Positions 33,501-44,165 of a DNA stretch of 64,000 nt are shown one piece after another; position 1 is the stretch's first letter, and each line of letters begins with the position of its first letter. The position numbers and the translations under genes were made by a program. Below the pieces are notes generated by a model. The model was not told where the DNA came from. It saw nothing but the letters and a program-made list of their open reading frames with translations, and ran no database searches. Source of the stretch: Nemania diffusa (taxonomy: Eukaryota; Ascomycota; Sordariomycetes; Xylariales; Xylariaceae); the NCBI GenBank assembly GCA_038501195.1, contig JBBPUQ010000009.1, positions 2,852,001 through 2,916,000 on the forward strand, written 5' to 3'.

Positions 33501-36500
33501 CGCTCAAAAACGTTTTATTAAATATTCTGTAAAAAGTTCTGCTAGTTTAAACACATATTAGCTATTGCTTTAACATTAAAGCGCAAAAAAACATTTATTA
33601 AACTATTGCTAACAAAAGTTATTTAGCAGACTTAAAAGTAAATATTTCAGCTAGCTACTGCTATTAATATATTGTATAATGTTTGCAGCAATAACAAATT
33701 ATATATTGATATATTAACTAAGCTAACTTTTGCTGTTATATTATTAGTATATATAATAACTATACTTAAAACTTAGTAGTTATACTAGCGCTAAAAAACT
33801 ATTTCAATAGTTACAATTTTAGCTGTATTTATATACAACAGCTTTTTTTCTACTGTTTAAAAGCAGCTATAAGCTTGCTTTTCTGCAATAAAAAAGCATA
33901 AACGCCAATTTTTGTCCAACGGGCCTTTTTTGTACTAAAAACTACTAATACTTATATTTAATGTGTTTATAAACAAATGTATCAATAGCTTTTTAACGTT
34001 AAAAAGTAAATATATTTTATTAAACTTGCTAAACAAATTGCGCTACTAGTTAAAATCAAACGCTACATTTATAAATAAAAAACGAAACAATATATAACTA
34101 TATAATTTTAATATAATTTAAAAGTTTACTAAAAAAGCTTTATTAATTAAAACTACTATAAAACAAAAGTTTAAATACTTTATAACATGTTCGATTTTAT
34201 AATATAATACTGTTTTTTTTTAAGTTATTTCGTTAATTAACTAAAAAGCTTTTGCTATTTTCTATTTAAAAAGCTAAGCTTTTATTAATATTATATTAAT
34301 TTCAATTTTTAAAAGCTTTAAGCACGTTTTTTCGCCGTTTTTTTTTCAGTTCTAAATTAAACTTAAAGTATCTGCTAATTGATCGTAAATTTAGTACATT
34401 TTAAATATTTTGTTTTGTTTTACTACTAAAAACACAAATATAAAATCGTTTAAATAATGCGCAAAACATTTTATACTTAGTAATAACTTAAATATTTAAT
34501 AAAAACTTTCTATAAACATATTGAATAAAAAAAAAACTGTACAAAAGCTAAACAGCAAGCAATTTTTGTAAAAATAGCGGTTTTTTTACAAAAAACTAAG
34601 CAACTAACGCTACAATTTTACTACTAAAATAACTTAAAACATATTTTTCAAGTTTTTTTTAACTAAGTATGTGCTTTAGCTAACTTTTTATACTAAATTA
34701 AATATGTTTTATATTATAATATATTCAAACGTACTATATTCGACCCAAATATAGTTGTTTATTAACTTACTATTAAAATAAAACAAATAGTGTATTTTGT
34801 ACTAACTACTGTTTTTTTTAAGTACTAAACCGAAAAAAAAGCTATATAATAGCGTTTTCGCTTTTATTTCAAATATTCGATTTAAACGTAAATTTTCAGC
34901 TACTTATTCTAAAATAAACTAGCGATTCTTTTTTACTAACTTTAAATTTAAAAATACTACTAGTATTAATAACAAGTTATATTTTAGTTATACGCTGTAT
35001 TAAAGAATGCCCGTTATCAATTTGTTTAAAGTGCTTAAATAATACTTTAGTGCTTTTTTTTAGTTTTTAATACATAAAAGAAACAGCAACGCTTCAAACT
35101 CCAGGTTTTTTTCTAAAAATACTACAAAAGCTAAAACTATATTTATTTCAAGCTGCGCTACAAATAGTAAACAGTTTTAAAGCGCTGCAATAATTAGCTA
35201 ACTTTTGCTTTTATTAAAGCTTAAAGCCTAAATTGTTATATTTAAACTGTTTTTTATATTTAAAACAGCTGCTAAATCTTATACTTTTTTTATACAAATT
35301 AATAACTTGTGTACTTTTAAGCTATATTTACTACACGTATATTTTCAAATATAATATATTAAACCGAAGTTTCGAAAACAAATCGAATTATTTTACTTAA
35401 AACAGTATTTTTACTTTTTATAAGCTCTATTATAACTATTAGTAGCTTGTTTGTTAAACAACTAGCTATATACAGTTTTATAAATTACTAGTGTTAAAAA
35501 AGTAACTTTTTAGTTTAAAACTCGTTTAGTTTAAAAGTTTACGCTATAAAATATAATATTAAACATCCAAATCCAAGTTATTGCAAAATCGATTACAAAG
35601 CGGACTTCGTACAAAGTTGTTAGTTCGAATATTTACTAAACAAACAAGTTCATTGCTTATACTACGTATAAGTGTTTTTTAAACAAACAGTTATAAATTG
35701 CTACATATATTATAAAACAATACATTTACAAACTAATATTGAAACTATATATTTTTAGCTTTGCTATTAAAGCTACTATTATTACTTGCTTAATTGTATA
35801 ACTAGCATAAAACTAAAAAGTTACTGTTAATATATATTTGCTTACTTAAAACTTAATTAAGTTTATTAAATATAGTTCGTTTTTATATATCGCTAATATA
35901 TGCTTCAAGTTAACACTAAAAAACTTTTTTGCTGTTTTTATAACAATAAAAAAATACTTACAAATTTTTTAAAACTTAAACGCTATTTTTAAGCTGTTAA
36001 ACCAAATCGAATATAATACTTGTTCACATTTTTATACTACTAATTGCTTTTTCTTTTTTTTTTTGCGTTTTAAACGCTTCAAACATAAAACGAGTTCGTA
36101 GCGTGCGATTTTTTTTTCTATAAGCAGCAAAGTGCTTACTGTATTAGCTCGCACTTTTTTTTCAAATCAGCAAAAAAACTCTTTTGCATTACTAAATTTT
36201 AACGTACTTAAAATCGTTTTGTTTTCAGTCGTTTCTGCTTCGTTTTAAAGCTAAATCGTTAGCTCGATGCTCAAATCTTCTATGCTTTAAATCAGTTCAA
36301 ATAAATCAGCTAGAAAATTTTTTCTAAGTGTTTTATGCTTCGTAAAATATACAAAAGCTATTATAATTAAATAATCTATTAAAAAAAAAACTAGTATTAC
36401 TCAATAATACAGCAATTTCAATTTAAGCAAATTGTTCAACTTTAATATATAAAAACAGTGTCGTAATTGCTGCGATTATGCTTCGAGAAGTGTACGTTGT

Positions 36501-36547
36501 AGTGTAAAAGTTGTGTAATGGGCCCAGTAGGCCTGTAGAACCACCTA
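30515..36547. mobile_element. RIP-degraded 6-kb DNA-transposon copy
   Basis: Directly follows the short copy. Its first 175 bases (30515-30690) match 30138-30310 with more than 20 differences that are nearly all C-to-T or G-to-A. Its last 90 bases (36458-36547) match 30425-30514 and are the less mutated version of that sequence. The interior is about three quarters A/T, and stops in every frame have erased any transposase. The family cannot be named: short TIR-like ends (TTCTACAG) and an inverted subterminal ATAATCGCAG motif favour a class II element. A GCT/ACT triplet tract at about 31138-31178 is an island of higher GC. The block lies between the PKS and the P450. Confidence 0.7.
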
Positions 36548-36926
36548 TTAAAATGTCCCATGCATTTCAGCTCTTGGCCTTTTCATAGGCAGATTTTCCT
36601 CTGTGACACGTTAGCAAACAGAACATACCTACATATGTAGGTAGGTATCCGAGTTTGGCCGACTCTCTTACTTCTACTCTCGAGTATTACACGTGTTGGT
36701 TACATACAGGAGACACAAGGATATCTACGTATGAACTATGAATATTAAGTACGTGGGGGAGATTGTATTATACATTCGCACGTTATCGTTCCTATCCTCA
36801 AACCGTGACATTATGACAATACATCGGCATTTATAAAAATAGCTGCAACTAGCTCTCATGGTAGGCGGGGATTAACGGGCACTAGTATAGTTCCTGTGGA
36901 GATAGCTTTAGATGCCGAGATGTTGT
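36548..36926. other. Intergenic, 3' of P450, with perfect 18-bp palindrome
   Basis: Normal composition resumes after the transposon. TACCTACATATGTAGGTA at 36626-36643 is a perfect 18-bp palindrome. A related TACATATGTAGGTA lies at 38861-38874 in the P450-MFS promoter region. No gene is seen. Confidence 0.6.
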
Positions 36927-38414
36927 CTAAGCTTTCTGGGATACACTCTGTGAATTTGTCAATTCACTTTCAGCCTCCGCCGTCGCAGGGACAAACAAGT
37001 CCCGGTGTAGCGAAAGGATGTCGATCTTTGGTCGCAAACGAGCCAAGATCTTCAAGTCTTTCGGCTTACGATTCAAACTTGGCTGATACCGCAGCTCGTA
37101 GTTGGGATCTGCCAGCGCGAAGTCGAACTTCTGAAACAAGACAGCCACAGCTATTGTCGCCTCTTGCATAGCGAAATCACTCCCGATGCAGTTACGCGGG
37201 CTATTCCCGAAAGGCTTGAAGGCGTTTCTGGGCAGCTTTTTCATGTTCTCCTCTGTCATCCTCTCAGGCCGAAACTCGGTGGCGTCGTCGCCAAACACGG
37301 ATGGATCCCGGTGCAGTGCTGGGATACACACTAAGGCAGACTGTCCGTGATGCATCGGATAACGCCCCCCAAGAGTAACAGGGACACCGTCTTTGACCAG
37401 GGGTGTGACGGCAATCATCTGCGCGGGTGGCTCAAGACGCAGGGTTTCAAATAGACAAGCCTTGATGTATGGCAAGGCGTTAAGATGATCAACCGTCATA
37501 GCACCGCCCTTGAGCACGCAGTCAACCTCCTCCTGCACCCTAGCGTAAGCTTCAGGATTGCGAATTAGTTCGAAGATGAGGAAAGAAAGCAGGCCTGCTG
37601 TAGTATCATGACCAGCGAACAGAAATGTTATCATGTTGTCGATAATCATCGGGTCAGTAAGCTGTTTACCTGTGACGGGATCGCGACGGTGCAACATGGC
37701 TGTGAAGACATCCTCCCTGTCAATGGGGCTGTCTTTTTCTAGGCGACGGCGACGGGCGAGCACGTCTGCGCAGAACGACTTTATAAAGTCGCTGTTCTCG
37801 TCAAACTGACGGTTGGCTGTCCAATGCATCCACGTATACCAATCTGGCCGATTCGAACGCCGTTGAATCTCGGCAAATATGGCACCAAATCGCTGCACAA
37901 ATGGGTGATGATCATCATGATAGAAGGAATTAAAGCGAGTACCCATGGCAGTCAAGGCGATCGTGTCAAGTGTTAAGCGCGTGAAATCGGCTGAGACGTC
38001 GATCTGGCTCTCCGGCCCATGACGCGCCCACTTCAGCGCCAGTTGCGATGTGATGTCAAGCATCTCGCCAAACATGTTTTTGATGGACACAGGTGTGAAT
38101 GCTGGGTTTAACGTTCGACGCGCCCGCCCCCAGCTCTCCTGAGCTGAGTCGACTGTGAAAAGGCCGTATGGAATCACCTTGGCCAGAGCCCCTATTGAGC
38201 CCATGATGTGTTTGCCAAACTCCTTGCGCGAGCACACCTCATTGATGAGCTCGTGAGAAGAAAGGACGATCTTGTCGGTGCCGCCAAGATGCAGCTTGTA
38301 GATGGGTCCCCACTTCTCAGACAGCACCATGAAGCTTTGCATCGTGTTGTTGAGGTCGATGTCCAGCAAGTTGCCGATCAGCGGCCAGCCTGGCGGACCT
38401 GGAATTTCCTCCAT
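36927..38414 (-). CDS. Cytochrome P450, CYP505/CYP102-like heme domain without reductase
   Basis: One exon, 495 residues. It starts MEEIPGPPGWPLIGN, the proline-rich hinge found at the very N terminus of soluble CYP102/CYP505-type P450s, so no membrane anchor is predicted. The upstream in-frame ATG at 38516 would add 34 residues of low plausibility. Landmarks are the I-helix oxygen-binding motif FAGHDTT near residue 266, ExxR (ETLR) near 321, and the heme loop FGNSPRNCIG near 405 with the axial Cys. Classic CYP505 enzymes are fused to a P450 reductase and hydroxylate fatty acids. Here the frame stops about 80 residues after the heme loop and nothing like FMN or FAD domains follows on that strand, only transposon DNA. 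It may be a stand-alone relative such as CYP540, or a CYP505 gene truncated by rearrangement. Divergent from the MFS gene and close to the PKS, so a role in oxidising the polyketide is inferred. Confidence 0.88.
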   Translation of the reverse strand: MEEIPGPPGWPLIGNLLDIDLNNTMQSFMVLSEKWGPIYKLHLGGTDKIVLSSHELINEVCSRKEFGKHIMGSIGALAKVIPYGLFTVDSAQESWGRARRTLNPAFTPVSIKNMFGEMLDITSQLALKWARHGPESQIDVSADFTRLTLDTIALTAMGTRFNSFYHDDHHPFVQRFGAIFAEIQRRSNRPDWYTWMHWTANRQFDENSDFIKSFCADVLARRRRLEKDSPIDREDVFTAMLHRRDPVTGKQLTDPMIIDNMITFLFAGHDTTAGLLSFLIFELIRNPEAYARVQEEVDCVLKGGAMTVDHLNALPYIKACLFETLRLEPPAQMIAVTPLVKDGVPVTLGGRYPMHHGQSALVCIPALHRDPSVFGDDATEFRPERMTEENMKKLPRNAFKPFGNSPRNCIGSDFAMQEATIAVAVLFQKFDFALADPNYELRYQPSLNRKPKDLKILARLRPKIDILSLHRDLFVPATAEAESELTNSQSVSQKA

Positions 38415-39070
38415 CTTATCGCTATTAGAGAATGAAAAACCAGCGAGGTAATAATATGACGAAAAGAAAGTGAAATGGAAACGATAAAGGACGTGGGGAT
38501 AGAATAAACCCCCCAAAACTTGTCGTGAGTGCCTGTTGGTGGATATAGCGAGATGTAGGTAAATAAAGGAAGTATAAGATAAACTGACATATCATATTTG
38601 AGACGCTCAAGGGTCTGAGAGCCTTGCCGAGCTTGATACAGCCTGATAATCATCAGCCCCAACTGTAAAAATGGTACATCGCTTAATGGCCTTTGAATAT
38701 GAATGTTTCCATGCCATATAGTCTTGATGATACGACGCCAGTGTTGGCATGATACATCGCAGGAGGTAACCCCTATATTTTTAGGGCTGTGATCCAGGGA
38801 CCGAGGTTCAGTGCATGGGTGGGGACATGGTTCACATGGTGCATCTTACTGCTACCTAAGTACATATGTAGGTACAGATGCAGTATAAAACATGCACTGA
38901 GATTTTGGTGTGCTGTCCTGCATGTAAGTAACGTAGCTTTAATGCCATATAAGTCACCTGTCCCTGTCTTGGCAACCATGTATGAGCCAACAGCCCAAAA
39001 TCATGAATGTTAGCTTTAGATTTACCTTAATTTGTTTGTTTTCCTCGAGTTGTTTCTTATTCCATGTAAT
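38415..39070. promoter_or_regulatory. Shared promoter region of the divergent P450 and MFS genes
   Basis: 656 bp between two divergent start codons, so both genes must be driven from here. It contains CTACCTAAG followed by TACATATGTAGGTA at 38861-38874, similar to the palindrome 3' of the P450 gene. That is a possible binding site for a regulator, but I see no regulator gene in the window. No TATA box is assigned. Confidence 0.5.
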
Positions 39071-40823
39071 ATGGAGGAAAACAGAGGGCAGGATACTATG
39101 TTAAAGAATGACTCTTCGTCTGTAGATCAGACGGAGAAGCTACAGACGAACCCCCCTGACCAGGTGATATTAGTCGAAAACCCAGAAAATGAAAGCGATT
39201 TCAAGGCAGGAAAACGGGAGCTCCTAATCCTCGGGACGATGGCTGCGCTTAATGTCATTCTCGCCCTGGATGCCACAGTTCTCCCCCCTGCGCTTCCCGT
39301 ACGCACATATCATTCCATTTCCCTACTCAGGTCTAGATTTGAGCTAATGCGCAGGCTAGAAACTTGCCAAAGTGCTGAATGGCTCAGCAATCGAGACTTT
39401 CTGGGCCGGTAGTGCATACCTTTTGGCCAACGCCGTTTTTGTCCCATTCCTCGGGGCTGTGTCCGATCTCGTCGGCAGGCGGATGGTGTTGCTCTTTTCC
39501 GTTACCATGTTCGCAGTGGGAACTATTATTTCCACCCTTGCGACTAACTTCACGATATTGCTCAGCGGGCGCGCCATCCAAGGGGTCGGTGGCGGCGGCA
39601 TCTATACATTGTCATACATTGTTGTATCTGATATCATCCCCCTCCGTCAACGGCCCAAGTACCTCGCGCTGATCTTGGCCGGATGGGCACTCGGAACTGT
39701 CATAGGCCCTGTCATCGGGGGTGCTGTCGCTGAGCATGCGCAATGGCAATGGATCTTCTACATTAATTACCCCTTCTGCGCTCTCGGTCTCCTGGCTGTG
39801 CCATTTGCATTCCGAAATTTGAAACAGCAAAATCAACCGCCCTTCGTTACTGCGGTACTTCAAGTCGACTGGTTCGGGAGCTCCCTTTTTATCGCCGGTG
39901 TTGCTAGCTTTCTCATCGGACTGACATGGGGCGGTGTTCAGTATAGCTGGAGTTCGTACCAGAGCTGGCTTCCAATCCTTCTCGGTGGGCTTGCCACAAT
40001 ACTTTCTCTCGTCTACGAAGGTTATGTCCCCTCCAAGCCCTTCCTTAGACTATCCGTATGGAAGAACACATCAGCATGTCTGACCTTTGTGTTGACACTT
40101 ATTGGAGGATTTGAGCTTTATACACATCTCTATTACCTACCCTTTTACATGGAATCTGTTAAGGGTCTGAGCGCCACCTTGACCGGTGTTTATATAATGG
40201 CAACGACATTACTCGTTGTACCGATCAGTATTATTTCGGGCCGATTGATGACGCGCTTCGGCTCATTTTTATGGTCGGTACGGCTCGGGTTTGCCTGCCT
40301 CATCGTGTCCAACGGCGTCCTGCTTCTGATCAACCAACATCGCAGTCTCGTGGCGCATCTGTTCCTGATCTTGACAATATCTGTTGGCCACGGTCTTCTT
40401 GTTTTATCCCTCAACATAGCTACGCAGGCTATTGCATCCACCCGCGACGTCGCCTATGCTGTGTCCATGTTTACGTTTGTGCGACAATTCGGTATCTGTC
40501 TAGGTGTGGCTATCGGCGGAACTGTCTTCGAGAACGTATTGCTACATGCCCTCGAACGCTATGGGTTCCCACATGACGTGGCATTAGACACTGCGCGCAA
40601 TGCGGCGGCTTTTTCTGGCCCGTTGACCTCTATGCCGGACGGACCTGAGAAGACTGCTTTCCTGAATGCATTTGTTGAAGGTTTCCACGGCATATTATAT
40701 CTTCTCCTTGCCCTAGCGGCCGTGTCACTCTTCCTGTCTTTATTTGTCAAGCACCATGACATGAACAAGCAGCTAGACTCAGAGCATCGGCTAGAGGAGA
40801 GGGTCTCTGTTAGCCCAAGCTGA
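39071..40823 (+). CDS. MFS drug/toxin-efflux-type transporter (DHA2-like, 14 TM)
   Basis: Two exons, 39071-39298 and 39360-40823, with a 61-nt intron (GTACGC, branch GCTAATG, ending GGCTAG). They total 1,692 bases, 563 codons plus stop, the usual size of 14-helix DHA2 (DHA14) efflux pumps. The cytoplasmic N terminus is acidic. The first helix carries LDATVLPPALP, equivalent to the LD.TI...ALP motif of this family. Motif A is GAVSDLVGRRMVLL, followed by SGRAIQGVGGGGIYTLSYIVVSDI and the helix-5 antiporter region GWALGTVIGPVIGGAVAEHAQWQWIFYINYP. No stop or frameshift. Members export toxic compounds or secondary metabolites by proton antiport at the plasma membrane. Beside a P450 and near a PKS, export of the polyketide product is inferred. 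An upstream in-frame ATG at 39032 would add 13 residues. Confidence 0.9.
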
Positions 40824-41995
40824 GAACTTTAGTCTCGCTAGTTTGTATCGTATTATTCAAGCCACTTAGCATAGTAGCAATTTATATGCTTCCTAGGTTT
40901 TTCGGTCACCGCATTTAAAACATAGAATTTACCTATTTTGGCATACATCATAGTCCCTCCCACCGTAGAATGCATGGCATTAGGCTACATGCTTATATGT
41001 GCGTGCATCTTGTAGCGCAGGAATTGATGCTCATATCAACTTGAACTACGGACTAAATCTTGGCTATATTGTTGCTTCTATCACCTACTACCCTTCTACG
41101 CATGTAGAATATTGCAAATGTTATTTTGCTAACTAGAAGATGCTCAAGAGACTCTTTCTGCGAGAACGCCGTTGACTGCCTTGGCACCGCTGCCAAGTCC
41201 TGTAGTAGGTATACTGCATCAGGGAGCACGGCCGTTAGAAACAGAGCATGATAGAATATAGAATCAATATGCTGACATGAAAATTGGCCTGCTGCTGAAA
41301 CTTGCGATGGAACATATCACTGCTTACTAGGAGAGGTAGTTCTGCTTGACACACGACAGAATAACGGAGAGCTGTACATGTGCACTACTACTACCGAACA
41401 ATGGCTTCTCTCGTACCCTTGCCAATACGGTGACTTACATGCTAGTGCGTAATGTAGGTAATTATGCAGACTACCACCTTCCACGGAGACGAAGATTAAA
41501 AGAGGATAGTGGGTGATTTCTATTATTATTATTATTATTTAGCTCAATATCCACTGCGTTCTGTTTTATTCGGGAGCGTTAAGGACGGTGGGCCAGGTAT
41601 ACCAATACCGACAAAACTAAAAAAACTAAAAAAACACTGGATTTGCCCCACTTTATATGTAGCAGTAACTGGCGAGACTATGCAGCTTACTACTTTTTAC
41701 ATGACAGGCTTAACAATAACAGCAGCAACAACAACGACATTAATAACAACAACAATATTAATAACAACAATATTAATAGCAACTAATTTTTTTTTGAAAT
41801 TAAAAAAATACGTTAAAAGCTGAGTCGTTGGTTTGTTATATAGCCTGCGGCTCGGCTATATAAAAGGTGCATATTGTAGCCGTACAACTTGCAAGTACGA
41901 CCTGCGGTTACGCTTCGACCGCTAAGCGGTCGGATCGCGTTCGCTATAGTGCAGAGCCAGCTGCTTTTTTACAGGCCGCTTATTTTATTGTTATT
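40824..41995. other. Intergenic, 3' of MFS gene, with simple repeats and small palindromes
   Basis: No gene supported. A TAT triplet run lies at 41520-41540. An AAC/AAT-rich low-complexity tract lies at about 41716-41785 and produces a 104-codon frame at 41509-41823 that I do not believe. Short palindromes cluster at 41840-41935 (see the separate entry). Composition collapses to almost pure A/T at about 41990. Confidence 0.6.
41840..41935. repeat. Cluster of short inverted repeats beside the AT desert
   Basis: Within about 95 bp: TATAGCC with inverted GGCTATA (8-base loop), a TATATAAAAGG TATA-box-like string, the 10-bp palindrome ACTTGCAAGT, and a strong hairpin at 41916-41932 (CGACCGCT, one-base loop, AGCGGTCG). 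No tRNA fold or box A/B pair could be made. It may be the end of a mobile element. Confidence 0.5.
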
Positions 41996-42039
41996 TCTTA
42001 AATATATAAAAAAAAGTTTTATATAATTATATATTATAT

Positions 42040-42640
42040 TATAATTATAAAGAGCATAGAAGTTAATTTATTGATTTTATTAATTAAAAACTTTAAAATA
42101 AAATAAAAAAAACAAAAAAGTTAAATTATATATATATATTATATAAAATATATAAATATATAAAACTGTAAATAAAGTTGTAAATAAAGTTATAAAATTT
42201 AATTAAAGTTTTTTTAAAATAGATTTTATAAAGTAGATTTTTTAAAATAAATTATTTTAAAAATTATAATTTTTATAAATTAATAAAAATTATAAAGTTA
42301 TATTGTAATAAAATATATAAATTTTAATTTATAATTAATAAAATAAATATAAAAATTAATAATTTATATAAATTATTATATTATTTTTTTTAAAAACTAA
42401 AAATTTAATATAAATTAAATCAAAATTAATTAAATATAATATTTAAATTTAATTTTAATATTTAAATTAAATATTTTATTATTATTTTTATAATTTTTTA
42501 TAAATTTATTTATAATTATTGTTTTTATTTAGTTTTATAATTGAATTAATAGTTTTAATTTAGTTAATTTATTTAAATAATAATAATTTAATATAATAAA
42601 TATATTTTTAAAGTTTTTTATAAAATATTAAATATTATTA
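42040..42640 (-). repeat. Repeat A, copy 1 (inverted relative to 63.05-63.61 kb)
   Basis: Reverse complement of 63050-63610. Shared landmarks include the AATTTAGCTTTTT-like tract and its flanking TTTATATATTTATATATTTT. Its proximal part also matches the reverse complement of 43820-44165. This copy keeps a few more C and G than the 63-kb copy. Confidence 0.75.
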
Positions 42641-42649
42641 AAATTATAA

Positions 42650-43770
42650 CTTTTTTATAAAATTTAATATTATAGTTTTTTAATTTTATTAAAAGTTTTT
42701 AATTTTAATATTTAATTTATTTTAAATTTTAATTTATTATTAATTTTTTTAATTAATAATAAAATTTATAACTATTATAACAATAAATTATTATTTATTT
42801 TTTTTAATTTATTTATATAAAATAAGTTTTTTTTTTAAATAAGTTTAATATATTTAATTTATAATTATATTTTTTTTATTTAAAAATTTTAAATAGTTTA
42901 AAATATTATAAATTAAAACAAATTATTAAAATATATATTAAAAAACTTTTTTTATATAAAAATATTTTATTATATTTAAAAAAGTTAATAAATTTTTATT
43001 TTTTATTAATTTAAATTTTTTGTTTTTTTTAAATAATTTTAATAATTTTATATATAAATTTTTAAATTTATTATATTTAATTAATTAATTTTTATATTTA
43101 TTTAATTTATTTATTTATAAAAATTTTATTTTTAAATATAAAAGTTAAATAATTTTAAAGTTTAATTTTAAATATTATTTTTAAAAATATTATATTAATT
43201 ATTAAATATTATAAAAAATTATAAATAAAATTTAAAATTAATAAATATATATTTTAATTATTTAATATTTATTTATATAAAAATATAATTTTTAATTTAA
43301 ATTATAATTTATTTTTTTTATAATATTTTATATTTATAAATAATAAATATTATTTTATTTATATTTAATATTTATTAATAAATTTAAAGTTTTTATAAAT
43401 TTTAAAATAAATAGTTTAATATTATAAAAAAACTAAATTTTTAATATATTAAAAATATAATATAATATATAGTAATATTTTAATATTAGTTTTTTTATAT
43501 TATTTATTTTTTAATTAAATAAAATAGCGATAATTTTATTAAATTTATTAATAAATATTTAAATATAGTTATATTTATATTAGTTTAAAAATATATTTTT
43601 ATTATTTATTATTATATATTTTTAAATATTTTATAATATAAATATTAAATATAATAATTTAAAAGTTTTTTTTTTATTTTTTTGTTATATTTATATTTGT
43701 AATAATTATTAATATATTAATATAAGTTTTTTTTAAAAAAAAACTAATAATAGTTTTATTTTAATATTTA
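42650..43770 (-). repeat. Repeat B, copy 1 (arm of a 1.1-kb inverted repeat)
   Basis: Reverse complement of 48240-49335 along its whole length as far as I could follow by eye. The inner end, around 43550-43770, is almost identical to the complement of 48240-48460. It directly adjoins repeat A, so A and B are probably parts of one element. Confidence 0.8.
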
Positions 43771-43819
43771 TATTAATTTATTTTAGCTTTAATAAATTAT
43801 TAATACTAGTTTATATATT

Positions 43820-44165
43820 TTTTATAATAAATATAATAATTTATATAAACTATTAACTTTTATATTTATTTTATTAATTATAAACTAAGATTTATATATT
43901 TTATTATAACATGATTTTGTAATTTTTATTAATTTATAAAAACTATAATTTTAAAAGATTTATTTTATAAAATTTACTTTAAAAAAAACTTTAGTTAAAT
44001 TTTATAACTTTATTTGCGATTTTATTTATAGTTTTATATATTTATATATTTTATATAATATATATATATAATTTAGCTTTTTTTTTATTTTTTTTTATTT
44101 TAAAGTTTTTAATTAATAAAATTAATAAATTAACTTTTATATTTTTTATAATTATAATATTATTT
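43820..44165 (+). repeat. Repeat A, copy 2 (partial)
   Basis: Matches 63290-63610 in direct orientation. It is the least mutated of the three copies, keeping CATGATTTTG and TTTGCGATTTT where the 63-kb copy has only A and T. Together with 42040-42330 it forms an inverted repeat enclosing about 1.5 kb. Confidence 0.75.

Noticed and set aside
30137..36547. LTR retrotransposon with 378-bp LTRs
   Set aside because: The sequence after the short copy starts again like its first 170 bases, and the region before 36458 does not match the middle of the short copy. Two tandem copies of one element, one internally deleted, explain this better.
41509..41823. 104-codon plus-strand frame ending in Thr/Ile repeats
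   Set aside because: Made of a TAT run and an AAC/AAT low-complexity tract, with no splice sites, domain or codon signal.
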